Assembly (NCBI GenBank): GCA_001586195.1
Contig: CP014609.1
Coordinates: 1,152,001 to 1,216,000, forward strand
DNA: 64,000 nt
Origin: Solibacillus silvestris
Lineage (GTDB): Bacteria; Bacillota; Bacilli; Bacillales_A; Planococcaceae
Direction: 5' to 3'
This document shows, in pieces, positions 42,198-50,262 of the stretch. The first letter of the stretch is position 1, and every line of letters begins with the position of its first letter. The position numbers and the translations under genes were made by a program. The notes below the pieces were generated by a model, which was not told the DNA's origin, ran no database searches, and worked only from the letters and a program-made list of their open reading frames with translations.

Positions 42198-44372
42198 TTA
42201 CTTAGTATTTGTAAACTTAAAACTTGTCTTTCGTTCCTTCTCATCCCAAATGAGGTGGGCGTTGAAGATTTTACCGCCTCTTTTAAATCCTTTGATCAAG
42301 TCTGTTTCACCGGAAGCCAAAAGTTTCTTCAAATTCGTTTGCGTAATTGTTTTTCCGAGAATTTTTTTGGAAACCGAGAATTTACAGTTGGCTTTCTTAT
42401 AATTCGAACAACCGTAAAAAGTACCATGGTCGACAATGGATCCATCACAAAGGATGCATTTACCGACAACCGTTTTTACTTTGTTATACTTTTTCGTATA
42501 TGGATTGTTTTCGGTAATTTTCTCCACATCATTTTGGTTGAATGCCCACTCTTTTTCACGTTCGCCTGCATCTACTATCAATTTATCGGCCAGTTTTTTC
42601 ACCTGTTCCATAAATACTTGCGGGGAAGCGTTCCCTTCACCAATTTCAGAAAGGCGCTGCTCCCATTTAGCTGTCATTGAAGCGGACGTTAAAATGCTTT
42701 CACCTAGTGCTTCAATGAGCAGCATTCCTTTCGTCGTTGCAAACACTTGGTTTTTCTTCACTTCGATATAATTCCGGTCTTTCAGTGTACCAATAATTCC
42801 GGCACGTGTAGCTTCCGTCCCTAAGCCTTCCGTTTTCGATAAAACCTTTTCCAGTTCCGCATCTTCCAAATGCTTGCCCGCTGTTTTCATAACTGTAATT
42901 AAATTACCTTCCGAATAGCGGTTTGGCGGTTGGGTTTCTCCTTTTTTTACATTTGCCTTCACGACAGTCCCTTGTTCCTTTTCTTGCAGAAGGGGGAGCA
43001 GTTCATCTTTGTCAGCACTATCTTTCGAATGACGAATGACTTTGCGCCAACCTTCCTCCAGCAATACTTTTCCTTTAGAAATAAACTCAGCACGATTATC
43101 GACAAGTGAGTGAATCGTTGTATAGGAGAATACTGCATTATCGTAATGTGCCGCAATGACTTGTCTTGCAACTAAATCATAAATCTTTGCTTCCTCGGCA
43201 CTGAGCTTTGCCATATTCGGAACTTGTTCTGTAATGATAATGGCATGGTGATCGGTTACCTTTTTTTCATTCACGAACCGTTTATTGTTCATAAGTGAAG
43301 TTGTCGGTGGAGGCAACAGATTTTTATATTGATCTAACTTACCTAGCTGTCCGAGAATGGCCGGCAATGTTTTTGCTTCCTCATTCGTTAAAAATTGGGA
43401 ATCCGATCTAGGATAGGAAACGACACCTTTTAAATAAAGCTTCTGTAAAATATCGAGCGTCATTTGCGGTGAAAATTTAAACGCTCTGTTTGCTGTTGCC
43501 TGTAGTGCAGACAGATTGAACAAAAGAGGTGGCGCATATTCCTTCGTTTCCTTTTTGATATTCTTAATTTCTACGTTTTTATTGATGCAAAAATTGGCGG
43601 CAGCAATTGCTTGGCGTTCCTCTAGAAGCCTTGTCACGCTATTTTTATGCCATTTCGCTTTTAGTATCTTGCCGTTAAAATTAAATTCCGCTTCCACTTC
43701 CCAAAACGGTTCAGGTTTAAAGTTTGCAATCTCATGCTCTCGTTTTACAATGAGTGCTAGTGTAGGTGTTTGAACTCGTCCAATGGAAAATACATCCTTT
43801 ACTCCATTTCGTTTAAGCAGCACTGTGTACAATCTCGATGTATTAATCCCGATTAGCCAATCTGCACAGGAACGGCTTAGTGCTTCAAAATAAATATTTC
43901 TCGTTTTTTCTTCCGGTAGTAAGTTTGCAAATCCGTTTTTCACCGCATTTTCCGTTAGCGATGATATCCATAAACGTTTCATTGGTTTATTCACGCCGCA
44001 AACTTTTAAAATGGTCCTTATAATAAGTTCACCTTCGCGCCCTGCATCCCCGCCGATGATAATTTCCCTTATATCCGGTCTTTTCACGAGTGTCTTAATG
44101 ATATTAAATTGCTTGTATTTTGTTTTCGTTACTTTATACTCGAAACGTTCTGGAATGATCGGCAATGTTTCCAACGTCCATTTTTTCCAGGAAGCGTTGT
44201 ATTCTTCCGGGGCCTTCAATTCACAAAGATGACCGATTGCCCATGTTATAAGAGCACCTTCCGGAAAATATGTGTTTGGCTTTACTTCAAAATAACCAGC
44301 CTTTTTAGTAAATGAAAATGGGGCAGCCAGTTTTGCAGCCTGGTCTGGTTTTTCTGCAATTACTATTTTCAT
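42198..44372 (-). CDS. topB: DNA topoisomerase III
   Basis: A 724-residue type IA topoisomerase. The TOPRIM domain begins KIVIAEKPDQAAKLAAPF and contains GGDAGREGELI near residue 104. The active-site tyrosine is in VVSYPRSDSQFL. A C-terminal zinc ribbon (CILCDGSIVDHGTFYGC, later KKANC) ends the protein. Length agrees with B. subtilis TopB (727). It decatenates single-strand-containing DNA and helps resolve replication intermediates. It is a single gene, not part of an integrative-element module as topB copies sometimes are. ATG 44372 follows AGGAGAAGG. Confidence 0.96.
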   Translation of the reverse strand: MKIVIAEKPDQAAKLAAPFSFTKKAGYFEVKPNTYFPEGALITWAIGHLCELKAPEEYNASWKKWTLETLPIIPERFEYKVTKTKYKQFNIIKTLVKRPDIREIIIGGDAGREGELIIRTILKVCGVNKPMKRLWISSLTENAVKNGFANLLPEEKTRNIYFEALSRSCADWLIGINTSRLYTVLLKRNGVKDVFSIGRVQTPTLALIVKREHEIANFKPEPFWEVEAEFNFNGKILKAKWHKNSVTRLLEERQAIAAANFCINKNVEIKNIKKETKEYAPPLLFNLSALQATANRAFKFSPQMTLDILQKLYLKGVVSYPRSDSQFLTNEEAKTLPAILGQLGKLDQYKNLLPPPTTSLMNNKRFVNEKKVTDHHAIIITEQVPNMAKLSAEEAKIYDLVARQVIAAHYDNAVFSYTTIHSLVDNRAEFISKGKVLLEEGWRKVIRHSKDSADKDELLPLLQEKEQGTVVKANVKKGETQPPNRYSEGNLITVMKTAGKHLEDAELEKVLSKTEGLGTEATRAGIIGTLKDRNYIEVKKNQVFATTKGMLLIEALGESILTSASMTAKWEQRLSEIGEGNASPQVFMEQVKKLADKLIVDAGEREKEWAFNQNDVEKITENNPYTKKYNKVKTVVGKCILCDGSIVDHGTFYGCSNYKKANCKFSVSKKILGKTITQTNLKKLLASGETDLIKGFKRGGKIFNAHLIWDEKERKTSFKFTNTK

Positions 44373-44601
44373 ATATCCTTCTCCTACTAATAATAATTAC
44401 AACTTCTTTTCTAATAATTATAGATTAATTTGCAGTAGAATGGGGGAACAAACATTTTTTTGTTGCTAGGGATTGACGGGAAGGTTGTTTAACTATTGTG
44501 ACACTTCATTTGCCTAACACATTATATTTATTTTTTATTGTAAAAATGTTATAAAATTGAACAAATAAATATCATTTTATATAAAAATCTCATATAATAT
44601 A

Positions 44602-44630
44602 TTGACAAAATGACGAATTATTCGTATTTT
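44602..44630 (+). promoter_or_regulatory. promoter and palindrome upstream of the aspartokinase gene
   Basis: TTGACA at 44602-44607 and TATTTT at 44625-44630 with a 17-base spacer. The spacer carries a perfect palindrome ACGAAT-T-ATTCGT at 44613-44625, a candidate repressor site. In the rest of the 383-base gap I see no lysine riboswitch or T-box. Confidence 0.5.
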
Positions 44631-44755
44631 GACAAATAGATTAATGAATTTACTGAATAGTCTTGACTGAAATAGGATAAATTTGTACACTGTGTAAAGT
44701 CAAATGTTTTTTCGGTGAGTACAAATATCAATTTTGAGAGTAAGGATATGATGAG

Positions 44756-46117
44756 ATGATAGTATGTAAATTTGGCGGCACATCTGTCGCGAGTGCAGAA
44801 CAAATCAAAAAAGTAGCAAGCATTGTGAAGTCTAATCCTGAAAGAAAGATTGTCGCTGTTTCTGCGCCTGGTAAGCGTTCAAGTGATGATATTAAAGTGA
44901 CGGATTTATTAATAGATTTAGCAAACACCGTGATTAATAAAGGCGATGTTGAAGCAAAAATTAAAGCTGTTGTAAATCGTTACCGTAATATTGCTGAAGA
45001 TCTTGGTTTAGACAATACAATTTCAGATATTATTGAGCAAGATATACGCGGGCGTGTGACAGAAAATTGGTCAGACAAAGACTTATTCTTAGATAATATG
45101 AAAGCAAGCGGTGAAGATAACAACGCAAAACTAATTGCGTGTTATTTTAATGCAATTGGCATGCCCGCAAAATATATAAGTCCAAAAGATAAACTAATTT
45201 TAAATGACTTCCCGGAACGTACGTATGCATTGCCAGAAGCATACGAAAACTTAAGTGTATTGAAAAATACAGAGGAGATTATTATTTTCCCGGGATTCTT
45301 CGGATATACAAAATCAGGCGTATTACGTACATTTGACCGTGGCGGATCTGATATTACTGGTTCGATCTTGGCATCAGCTGTTGGTGCTGAGCTATATGAA
45401 AACTTTACGGATGTGGACTGTGTGTTCGCTGCTAACCCTAAAGTCGTAAACGATCCAGTCGATATTAAAGAAATTACGTATCGCGAAATGCGTGAGCTAT
45501 CGTATGCCGGTTTTTCCGTGTTCCATGATGAAGCATTAATGCCAGTCTATAAACAAGGTATTCCGGTCAATATTAAAAACACAAATAACCCCTCAGCATC
45601 TGGGACGTTAATTTTACCGACTCGTCCGGCAACGAATCGCCCGGTTACAGGGATTTCGGCGGATAGTGGTTTTTCAATTCTATATGTATCAAAATATTTA
45701 ATGAATCGAGAAGTTGGCTTTGGCCGCAAGCTACTTCAAATTATTGAAGAGGAAAACATTTCTTATGAGCATACACCATCTGGTTTAGACGATATTTCAG
45801 TTATTATGCGTTCTAGCCAGCTGTCACCTGAAATTGAAGCGCGAATTGTAAAGCGCGTTAAGGAGGAACTATGTGCAGATGATGTTCAATTCAGCCATAA
45901 TTTTTCTATGATTGTCATTGTCGGGGAAGGCATGCGCCATAATACAGGGTTGGCAGCACGTGCAGCCACTGCGATTTCTGCAACAGGAGCGAATATTGAG
46001 ATGATTAATCAAGGTTCTTCGGAAGTTAGTCTTGTATTTGGCGTTCGTTCGGAATATGAAGATCAAATATTAAAGGGACTTTATGAAGAGTTTTTTGCAA
46101 CAATTACTTCATTTTAG
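44756..46117 (+). CDS. aspartokinase (YclM/ThrD-like)
   Basis: A 453-residue aspartate kinase, the first step towards lysine, threonine and methionine. The amino-acid-kinase domain begins IVCKFGGTSVASAEQI and contains the substrate region RGGSDITGSILA. Two ACT domains follow from about residue 300 (GFSILYVSKYLMNREVGFG, then FSMIVIVGEGMRHN). Length and lack of an internal start match the single-chain aspartokinase III of B. subtilis (YclM, 454), the form controlled by lysine with threonine. ATG 44756 follows TAAGGAT. No homoserine genes are adjacent. Confidence 0.93.
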   Translation: MIVCKFGGTSVASAEQIKKVASIVKSNPERKIVAVSAPGKRSSDDIKVTDLLIDLANTVINKGDVEAKIKAVVNRYRNIAEDLGLDNTISDIIEQDIRGRVTENWSDKDLFLDNMKASGEDNNAKLIACYFNAIGMPAKYISPKDKLILNDFPERTYALPEAYENLSVLKNTEEIIIFPGFFGYTKSGVLRTFDRGGSDITGSILASAVGAELYENFTDVDCVFAANPKVVNDPVDIKEITYREMRELSYAGFSVFHDEALMPVYKQGIPVNIKNTNNPSASGTLILPTRPATNRPVTGISADSGFSILYVSKYLMNREVGFGRKLLQIIEEENISYEHTPSGLDDISVIMRSSQLSPEIEARIVKRVKEELCADDVQFSHNFSMIVIVGEGMRHNTGLAARAATAISATGANIEMINQGSSEVSLVFGVRSEYEDQILKGLYEEFFATITSF

Positions 46118-46126
46118 ATATTATTT

Positions 46127-46157
46127 AGTCGAATCCATGTCGGGTTCGGCTTTTTTC
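46127..46157 (+). terminator. terminator after the aspartokinase gene
   Basis: AGTCGAATCC and GGGTTCGGCT pair (two G-U) and are followed by TTTTTC. Confidence 0.85.
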
Positions 46158-46234
46158 TTTGGATTTTTGGGTATTGTAATAAAAAACCCATAGAATAGAG
46201 GGATATAATTACATAATTATTAGGGGGAGACAAT

Positions 46235-46885
46235 ATGAAAATAGAGATTTTTTCTGATTTTGCTTGTCCGTTTTGTTATATCGCTAAAACGAAGTTATTT
46301 CAAGCTATCGAACAATTAAATTTAGGTGAAGAAACGGAAGTCGTTTACAGAGCGTTTGAAATAAGCCCTGCCGCTTCAAAAACGGAAACGTTATCTTATG
46401 TGGATACCATTTTTAAAAAGAAAAATAATGACCTCCGTAAAACAGAGGAGTTCATGGAAGCGTTGCAAATGCATGCCCAGGATGTAGGAGTCGTATTCAA
46501 CTTTGATAAGATAGTTCTCGCCAATACGAAAAATGCGCATCGCTTAACTAAGCTTGCAAAACTCTATGAAAAAGAACTGGAGTTTGTAGATGTTGTAATG
46601 AAAAATTATTTTGCGGAAGGTCTTAATTTAAATGACACTGAATCACTTCTGACCATTTGCGAACAGATTGGCATCGATCGGAGCATGGCACAAAAAATAA
46701 TAAAAGAAGAACAATTCACAGAAGAGTTAGTGCTGGATCGATATGAAGCACAGCAACTTCAAATAAAGATTATCCCTTTTTTCGTATTTGAAGACCATTA
46801 CGGAATTAGAGGGGTGGAGCCAATGGAAGTATTTACAAATACTTTGCTTCAAACAAAGGAATATATTAAGAAAAACCAAAAATAG
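46235..46885 (+). CDS. DsbA-family thioredoxin-fold protein (FrnE type)
   Basis: A 216-residue DsbA-like oxidoreductase of the FrnE/2-hydroxychromene-2-carboxylate isomerase group. The start IEIFSDFACPFCYIAKTKL gives a CPFC active site at residues 10-13. The helical insert and the cis-proline region QIKIIPFFVFEDHYGIRGV are typical. No signal peptide is present, so it acts in the cytoplasm, perhaps in oxidative stress. ATG 46235 follows AGGGGG. Confidence 0.9.
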   Translation: MKIEIFSDFACPFCYIAKTKLFQAIEQLNLGEETEVVYRAFEISPAASKTETLSYVDTIFKKKNNDLRKTEEFMEALQMHAQDVGVVFNFDKIVLANTKNAHRLTKLAKLYEKELEFVDVVMKNYFAEGLNLNDTESLLTICEQIGIDRSMAQKIIKEEQFTEELVLDRYEAQQLQIKIIPFFVFEDHYGIRGVEPMEVFTNTLLQTKEYIKKNQK

Positions 46886-46915
46886 AGATAGAATTGACTA
46901 GTCGGAGGAAGCCTT

Positions 46916-48694
46916 GTGGACAGAATTAAACGCGTTATTCAACTGATTTTCAGAAATCTATATTATTATCGAGTCGATTATATACGGACGTTTGCGATAT
47001 TACGGATTGTGCAGGCATTCATTTTACTGCCTATCATCTGGCTGGTTACCGCAGTTGTCATGGATATTACCGGAGTACAGGTAATTACGCAAGATAGTAT
47101 CCTTTATTTACTGACAAATCCGTTTGCGTTATTTGGAATAGGAATTATTTTATTTATCGGAATTGTATTCATCTATTATGAATTAGGATTTTTAATACTA
47201 TTGGCATACTATCAGCAGCGTGGAATTCCATATACATGGAAAGAGCTTTTAAAACGGTTAAATCAGAAGGTTGTCTATTTTATCAGCTTGCAGACATTAT
47301 TGATTGCAGTTTACTTACTATTATTGATTCCACTTATTTCATCATTTTTGCCAGTTTCGTTGATTCAAAATATAAATATACCAAGCTTTATTATAGACGA
47401 ACTTTTAAATTCTCGTAATGGTACGTTTCTATATGTTGTGCTAATAATTATATTGAGTTTTATAGGCTTACGTTTCATTTTTACATGGCCGTTTTTTACG
47501 GTTTATCAAGAGGTTTCAATAGTTGAAGCATTAAAGATGAGCTGGCAGTTTTCAAAAAGAAAACTAATTGAGACGGTCGGGATGATCGGGGTTATTGTCA
47601 TCGTCAATATAACGCTTTTGTTGTTCGCGTTATTTATCGTATTGACACCGCTCTTTATCATTGAAAGATTTAAGCCGAGCTGGGGACTTGTCACTGCAAG
47701 TTTTACAATGACACTTGCACAGGGCGTCATCATCCTGTTCTTCACAATATTGCAGGTTTTGTTTACTCAGCTAATCGTTATGGTGGCATTCCAGTTAACA
47801 CGTCATAAACCGTTAATCATACAGGAAGAGCCATTTAGACTAACAATTCGTCAGTGGTCCTTTCTAATTGCTGTATATGCGTTTTTCCTGGTGAGCGGTA
47901 TTAATTATATCAATTTGGGAAAAACGATTTACGAACCGGACACAAATATTGTTTCCCATCGCGGCTTTATGGATGGCGGTGTGGAAAATACATTGAGTGC
48001 GATTGAAGCGGCTAAAGAAGCAGATGCGGATTTAGTAGAAATCGATATCCAGCAAACGAAGGACGGGGAATTTGTCGTCTATCATGATAAAACTTTATCA
48101 CGTTTGTCAGGTGAAGATGATATTATTTATGATTTAACGCTAAATGAATTAGTCACAACAACCGTTTTGGCGGATGGATTCAGTGACACGATCGCTTCAT
48201 TTGAGGAAGTGCTTGAAATGAGTCATGATTTAAATATAAAATTGCTTATTGAGCTGAAAACTCATGGTTTTGAAACAGAGGACTTTTTACAGCGCTTTGT
48301 TGATCTGCTTGATGAATATGATGCCTTGGATTATCATTATGTTCAATCACCTGATTTACCGACAATGGAGCTGCTTGAAGAACTGGAACCCCGTGTTCAT
48401 ACTGGGCATGTGTATTCCATCGCATACGGCAAGTTACCAGAATCAAATGCCGACTTTATTTCGGTGGAGCAGTCTTTTGCTACGAAAAATATCCAGCAGC
48501 AAGTAGTGGATCGTGATATGGAGTTGTTCGTCTGGACGATTAATGATGAGTCGGATATGCAGAAATTTTACGAGAAAAATGTAAATGGTGTCATTACCGA
48601 CCATCCTGATGAGGCACTTTCGATACGGGAAAAATTTGATGAAAAGCAAAATTTTTTACAACGGATACTCAATAAAATTAAGATTATTTATTAA
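46916..48694 (+). CDS. glycerophosphodiester phosphodiesterase with N-terminal membrane domain
   Basis: A 592-residue two-part protein. Residues 1-335 form about eight membrane helices, like the glycerophosphoryl diester phosphodiesterase membrane domain. Residues 340-575 are a GDPD TIM barrel: SHRGFMDGGVENTLSAIEAA (His about 348 and the metal/acid Glu), DLVEIDIQQTKDGEFVVYHD, and later LIELKTHG. It hydrolyses glycerophosphodiesters, possibly lipoteichoic-acid or phospholipid derived, outside the membrane. GTG 46916 follows GGAGGAAG. The next gene starts 10 bases after its stop. Confidence 0.92.
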   Translation: MDRIKRVIQLIFRNLYYYRVDYIRTFAILRIVQAFILLPIIWLVTAVVMDITGVQVITQDSILYLLTNPFALFGIGIILFIGIVFIYYELGFLILLAYYQQRGIPYTWKELLKRLNQKVVYFISLQTLLIAVYLLLLIPLISSFLPVSLIQNINIPSFIIDELLNSRNGTFLYVVLIIILSFIGLRFIFTWPFFTVYQEVSIVEALKMSWQFSKRKLIETVGMIGVIVIVNITLLLFALFIVLTPLFIIERFKPSWGLVTASFTMTLAQGVIILFFTILQVLFTQLIVMVAFQLTRHKPLIIQEEPFRLTIRQWSFLIAVYAFFLVSGINYINLGKTIYEPDTNIVSHRGFMDGGVENTLSAIEAAKEADADLVEIDIQQTKDGEFVVYHDKTLSRLSGEDDIIYDLTLNELVTTTVLADGFSDTIASFEEVLEMSHDLNIKLLIELKTHGFETEDFLQRFVDLLDEYDALDYHYVQSPDLPTMELLEELEPRVHTGHVYSIAYGKLPESNADFISVEQSFATKNIQQQVVDRDMELFVWTINDESDMQKFYEKNVNGVITDHPDEALSIREKFDEKQNFLQRILNKIKIIY

Positions 48695-48704
48695 GGGGAA
48701 ATCA

Positions 48705-49235
48705 ATGCAGACTTATACGTACGAAGTATTAGGAAATATAAAATCAACGGAACAACAGCCTGTTTACAATGAAGCGGGGGAGCAAATCCTAAAAGTTCAG
48801 CGTATTTATGATAACGGTTTGAAAAAATTGCTGGACGGCTATTTCGATCACCGCTATTTTTTGAAATATGCGGTACTTGATAATGATGGACAATCATTAT
48901 TCGAAGTGAAGAAAATCTTCAGACGCGGAAAAGTGTGGTTTGAAGGAAAGGATCTTGTTTTAAACGAAAAATATATCATTAATTATGAGAACTGGCGTAT
49001 TGGCGTTCCCGAACTGTTTATATCAAGCGATAAATTTAAGATGAAAATTGATAAAGAAATGGAAGACTGGTCCAACTTTATTATAAATGACGAGGTTATC
49101 GCAAGGTGGCTTGCTGTTTATAATGAACAATCGGATATGTTTTCGGTTAAGCTGGTAGTATGGGAAGAAGCACCGGTACAGGACCCGGCGTTTTATATCG
49201 CCATTGCGCAGGCGACACTATTCATAGGGGTATAG
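48705..49235 (+). CDS. tubby C-terminal/LURP-one-like protein, tentative
   Basis: A 176-residue cytosolic protein rich in beta strands (TYTYEVLGNIKSTEQQ, YFLKYAVLDNDGQSLFEVKK, YIINYENWRIGVPELFISS). The repeating strand pattern resembles the tubby-like C-terminal fold of LURP-one-related proteins, but I cannot confirm it. ATG 48705 follows AAGGGG directly after the GDPD stop, and a further small gene follows, so the three are probably one operon. Function unknown. Confidence 0.65.
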   Translation: MQTYTYEVLGNIKSTEQQPVYNEAGEQILKVQRIYDNGLKKLLDGYFDHRYFLKYAVLDNDGQSLFEVKKIFRRGKVWFEGKDLVLNEKYIINYENWRIGVPELFISSDKFKMKIDKEMEDWSNFIINDEVIARWLAVYNEQSDMFSVKLVVWEEAPVQDPAFYIAIAQATLFIGV

Positions 49236-49248
49236 GAGAGTAAAAAAG

Positions 49249-49503
49249 ATGAATGTAGTATTTGTATTAACAGAAACGGCTGAAGAAGTTTTGCAGATGG
49301 TCAGTAATGATGTTGCGGGACTGCTAGCTGCTGTAAAAGGCGAAAGTGTTTCATTTCCATTTGGCAACTATCAGTATGACAGCCATACACTTGATCATTA
49401 TTTACTGGAAAATGGTACATATCAGCAAGAGCTTGTCATTTATTTAAAGCCAGAGCAGAAAAATAATGAAACGATTTTGCCATTACCAAAAATGCAGGAT
49501 TAA
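49249..49503 (+). CDS. unknown 84-residue protein
   Basis: A short acidic protein (MNVVFVLTETAEEVLQMVSN at its start) with no motif I recognise. It follows the tubby-like gene by 13 bases, with TAGGAGAG before ATG 49249, so it is translated from the same message as the GDPD. The length and clean start support a real gene, but no function can be given. Confidence 0.65.
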   Translation: MNVVFVLTETAEEVLQMVSNDVAGLLAAVKGESVSFPFGNYQYDSHTLDHYLLENGTYQQELVIYLKPEQKNNETILPLPKMQD

Positions 49504-49605
49504 CGTAGTTGACTGCATTAATTAGATTCATGTTTCGCCTGAATAAAGGAAAATAAATTCACTTGTCGAATGTAATGTTGAATACATATTGGCAGGTGAA
49601 TTTTT

Positions 49606-49860
49606 TTGCGGCAGCTAAATTTATTTGAACTGGAGTTTGAACAGCATCAGCCGAAGTTTCAATTGATGGACACTGTAAAAGTTATCTTAATCGATGAACA
49701 ATTGGATAGTGAAACGTATCATTATCGCAAATTTTATGAAGCCCATATCATCAATAAAGCAGGGGAAATAACAAACATTCATATAAGTCCAGCCGGAGTC
49801 ACTTATGAAGTGGATATATACGGAGCAAAATATTATTTGCTTGAAGAGGAACTGATTTAA
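49606..49860 (+). CDS. unknown 84-residue protein (SH3-like barrel possible)
   Basis: A small protein beginning RQLNLFELEFEQHQPKFQLM and then VKVILIDEQLDSETYHYRKF, with alternating strands and an acidic end (LLEEELI). The start is TTG 49606 behind GGCAGGTG. It may fold as a small SH3-like barrel; this is only a reading of the strand pattern. A terminator follows at 49879. Confidence 0.6.
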   Translation: MRQLNLFELEFEQHQPKFQLMDTVKVILIDEQLDSETYHYRKFYEAHIINKAGEITNIHISPAGVTYEVDIYGAKYYLLEEELI

Positions 49861-49878
49861 AAATGATATAGGTAAAGG

Positions 49879-49915
49879 AAAAATCCCGAGTACTCATGCG
49901 GTACTCGGGATTTTT
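49879..49915. terminator. bidirectional terminator
   Basis: AAAAATCCCGAGTAC and GTACTCGGGATTTTT form a perfect 15-bp stem between convergent genes. Confidence 0.92.
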
Positions 49916-50114
49916 ATTTATTTTTCCGTTCAAGTTTCATACCGATAATGCGGATGACGATGCCGATTAGGATAAACACCCATCCGATGCCGATAAATAC
50001 ATAATTCAATGTTTGGTTAGTGTTAGGTAGGATGCCAAACAAACCTAAACAAACGACAATAATGCCGGAAAATGATACAAGCATTCCTGCTGTTACAATA
50101 TTCACGAACTTCAC
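49914..50114 (-). CDS. small two-helix membrane protein
   Basis: A 66-residue protein with two hydrophobic segments (residues 8-27 and 37-57, IVTAGMLVSFSGIIVVCLG and YVFIGIGWVFILIGIVIRII) and a basic tail ERKNK. The clean AGAGGTGAAG site before ATG 50114 and the terminator behind it support a real gene. Function unknown. Confidence 0.75.
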   Translation of the reverse strand: MKFVNIVTAGMLVSFSGIIVVCLGLFGILPNTNQTLNYVFIGIGWVFILIGIVIRIIGMKLERKNK

Positions 50115-50262
50115 CTCTGAAAGATTCTAACATGACTTACTATTGAACACAATGTATAGTATTTTACTGGAAAAAAGTAATAATTTTATAAAATGTACAA
50201 TATATTGAAACTATTGCCAATAATTAGGCGTATAATAGATAGAAACAAAGGAGGAATTGAAT

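Noticed and set aside
42198-44372. Integrative-element topB
   Set aside because: Length, domain order and lack of relaxase, integrase or transfer genes nearby point to the housekeeping copy.
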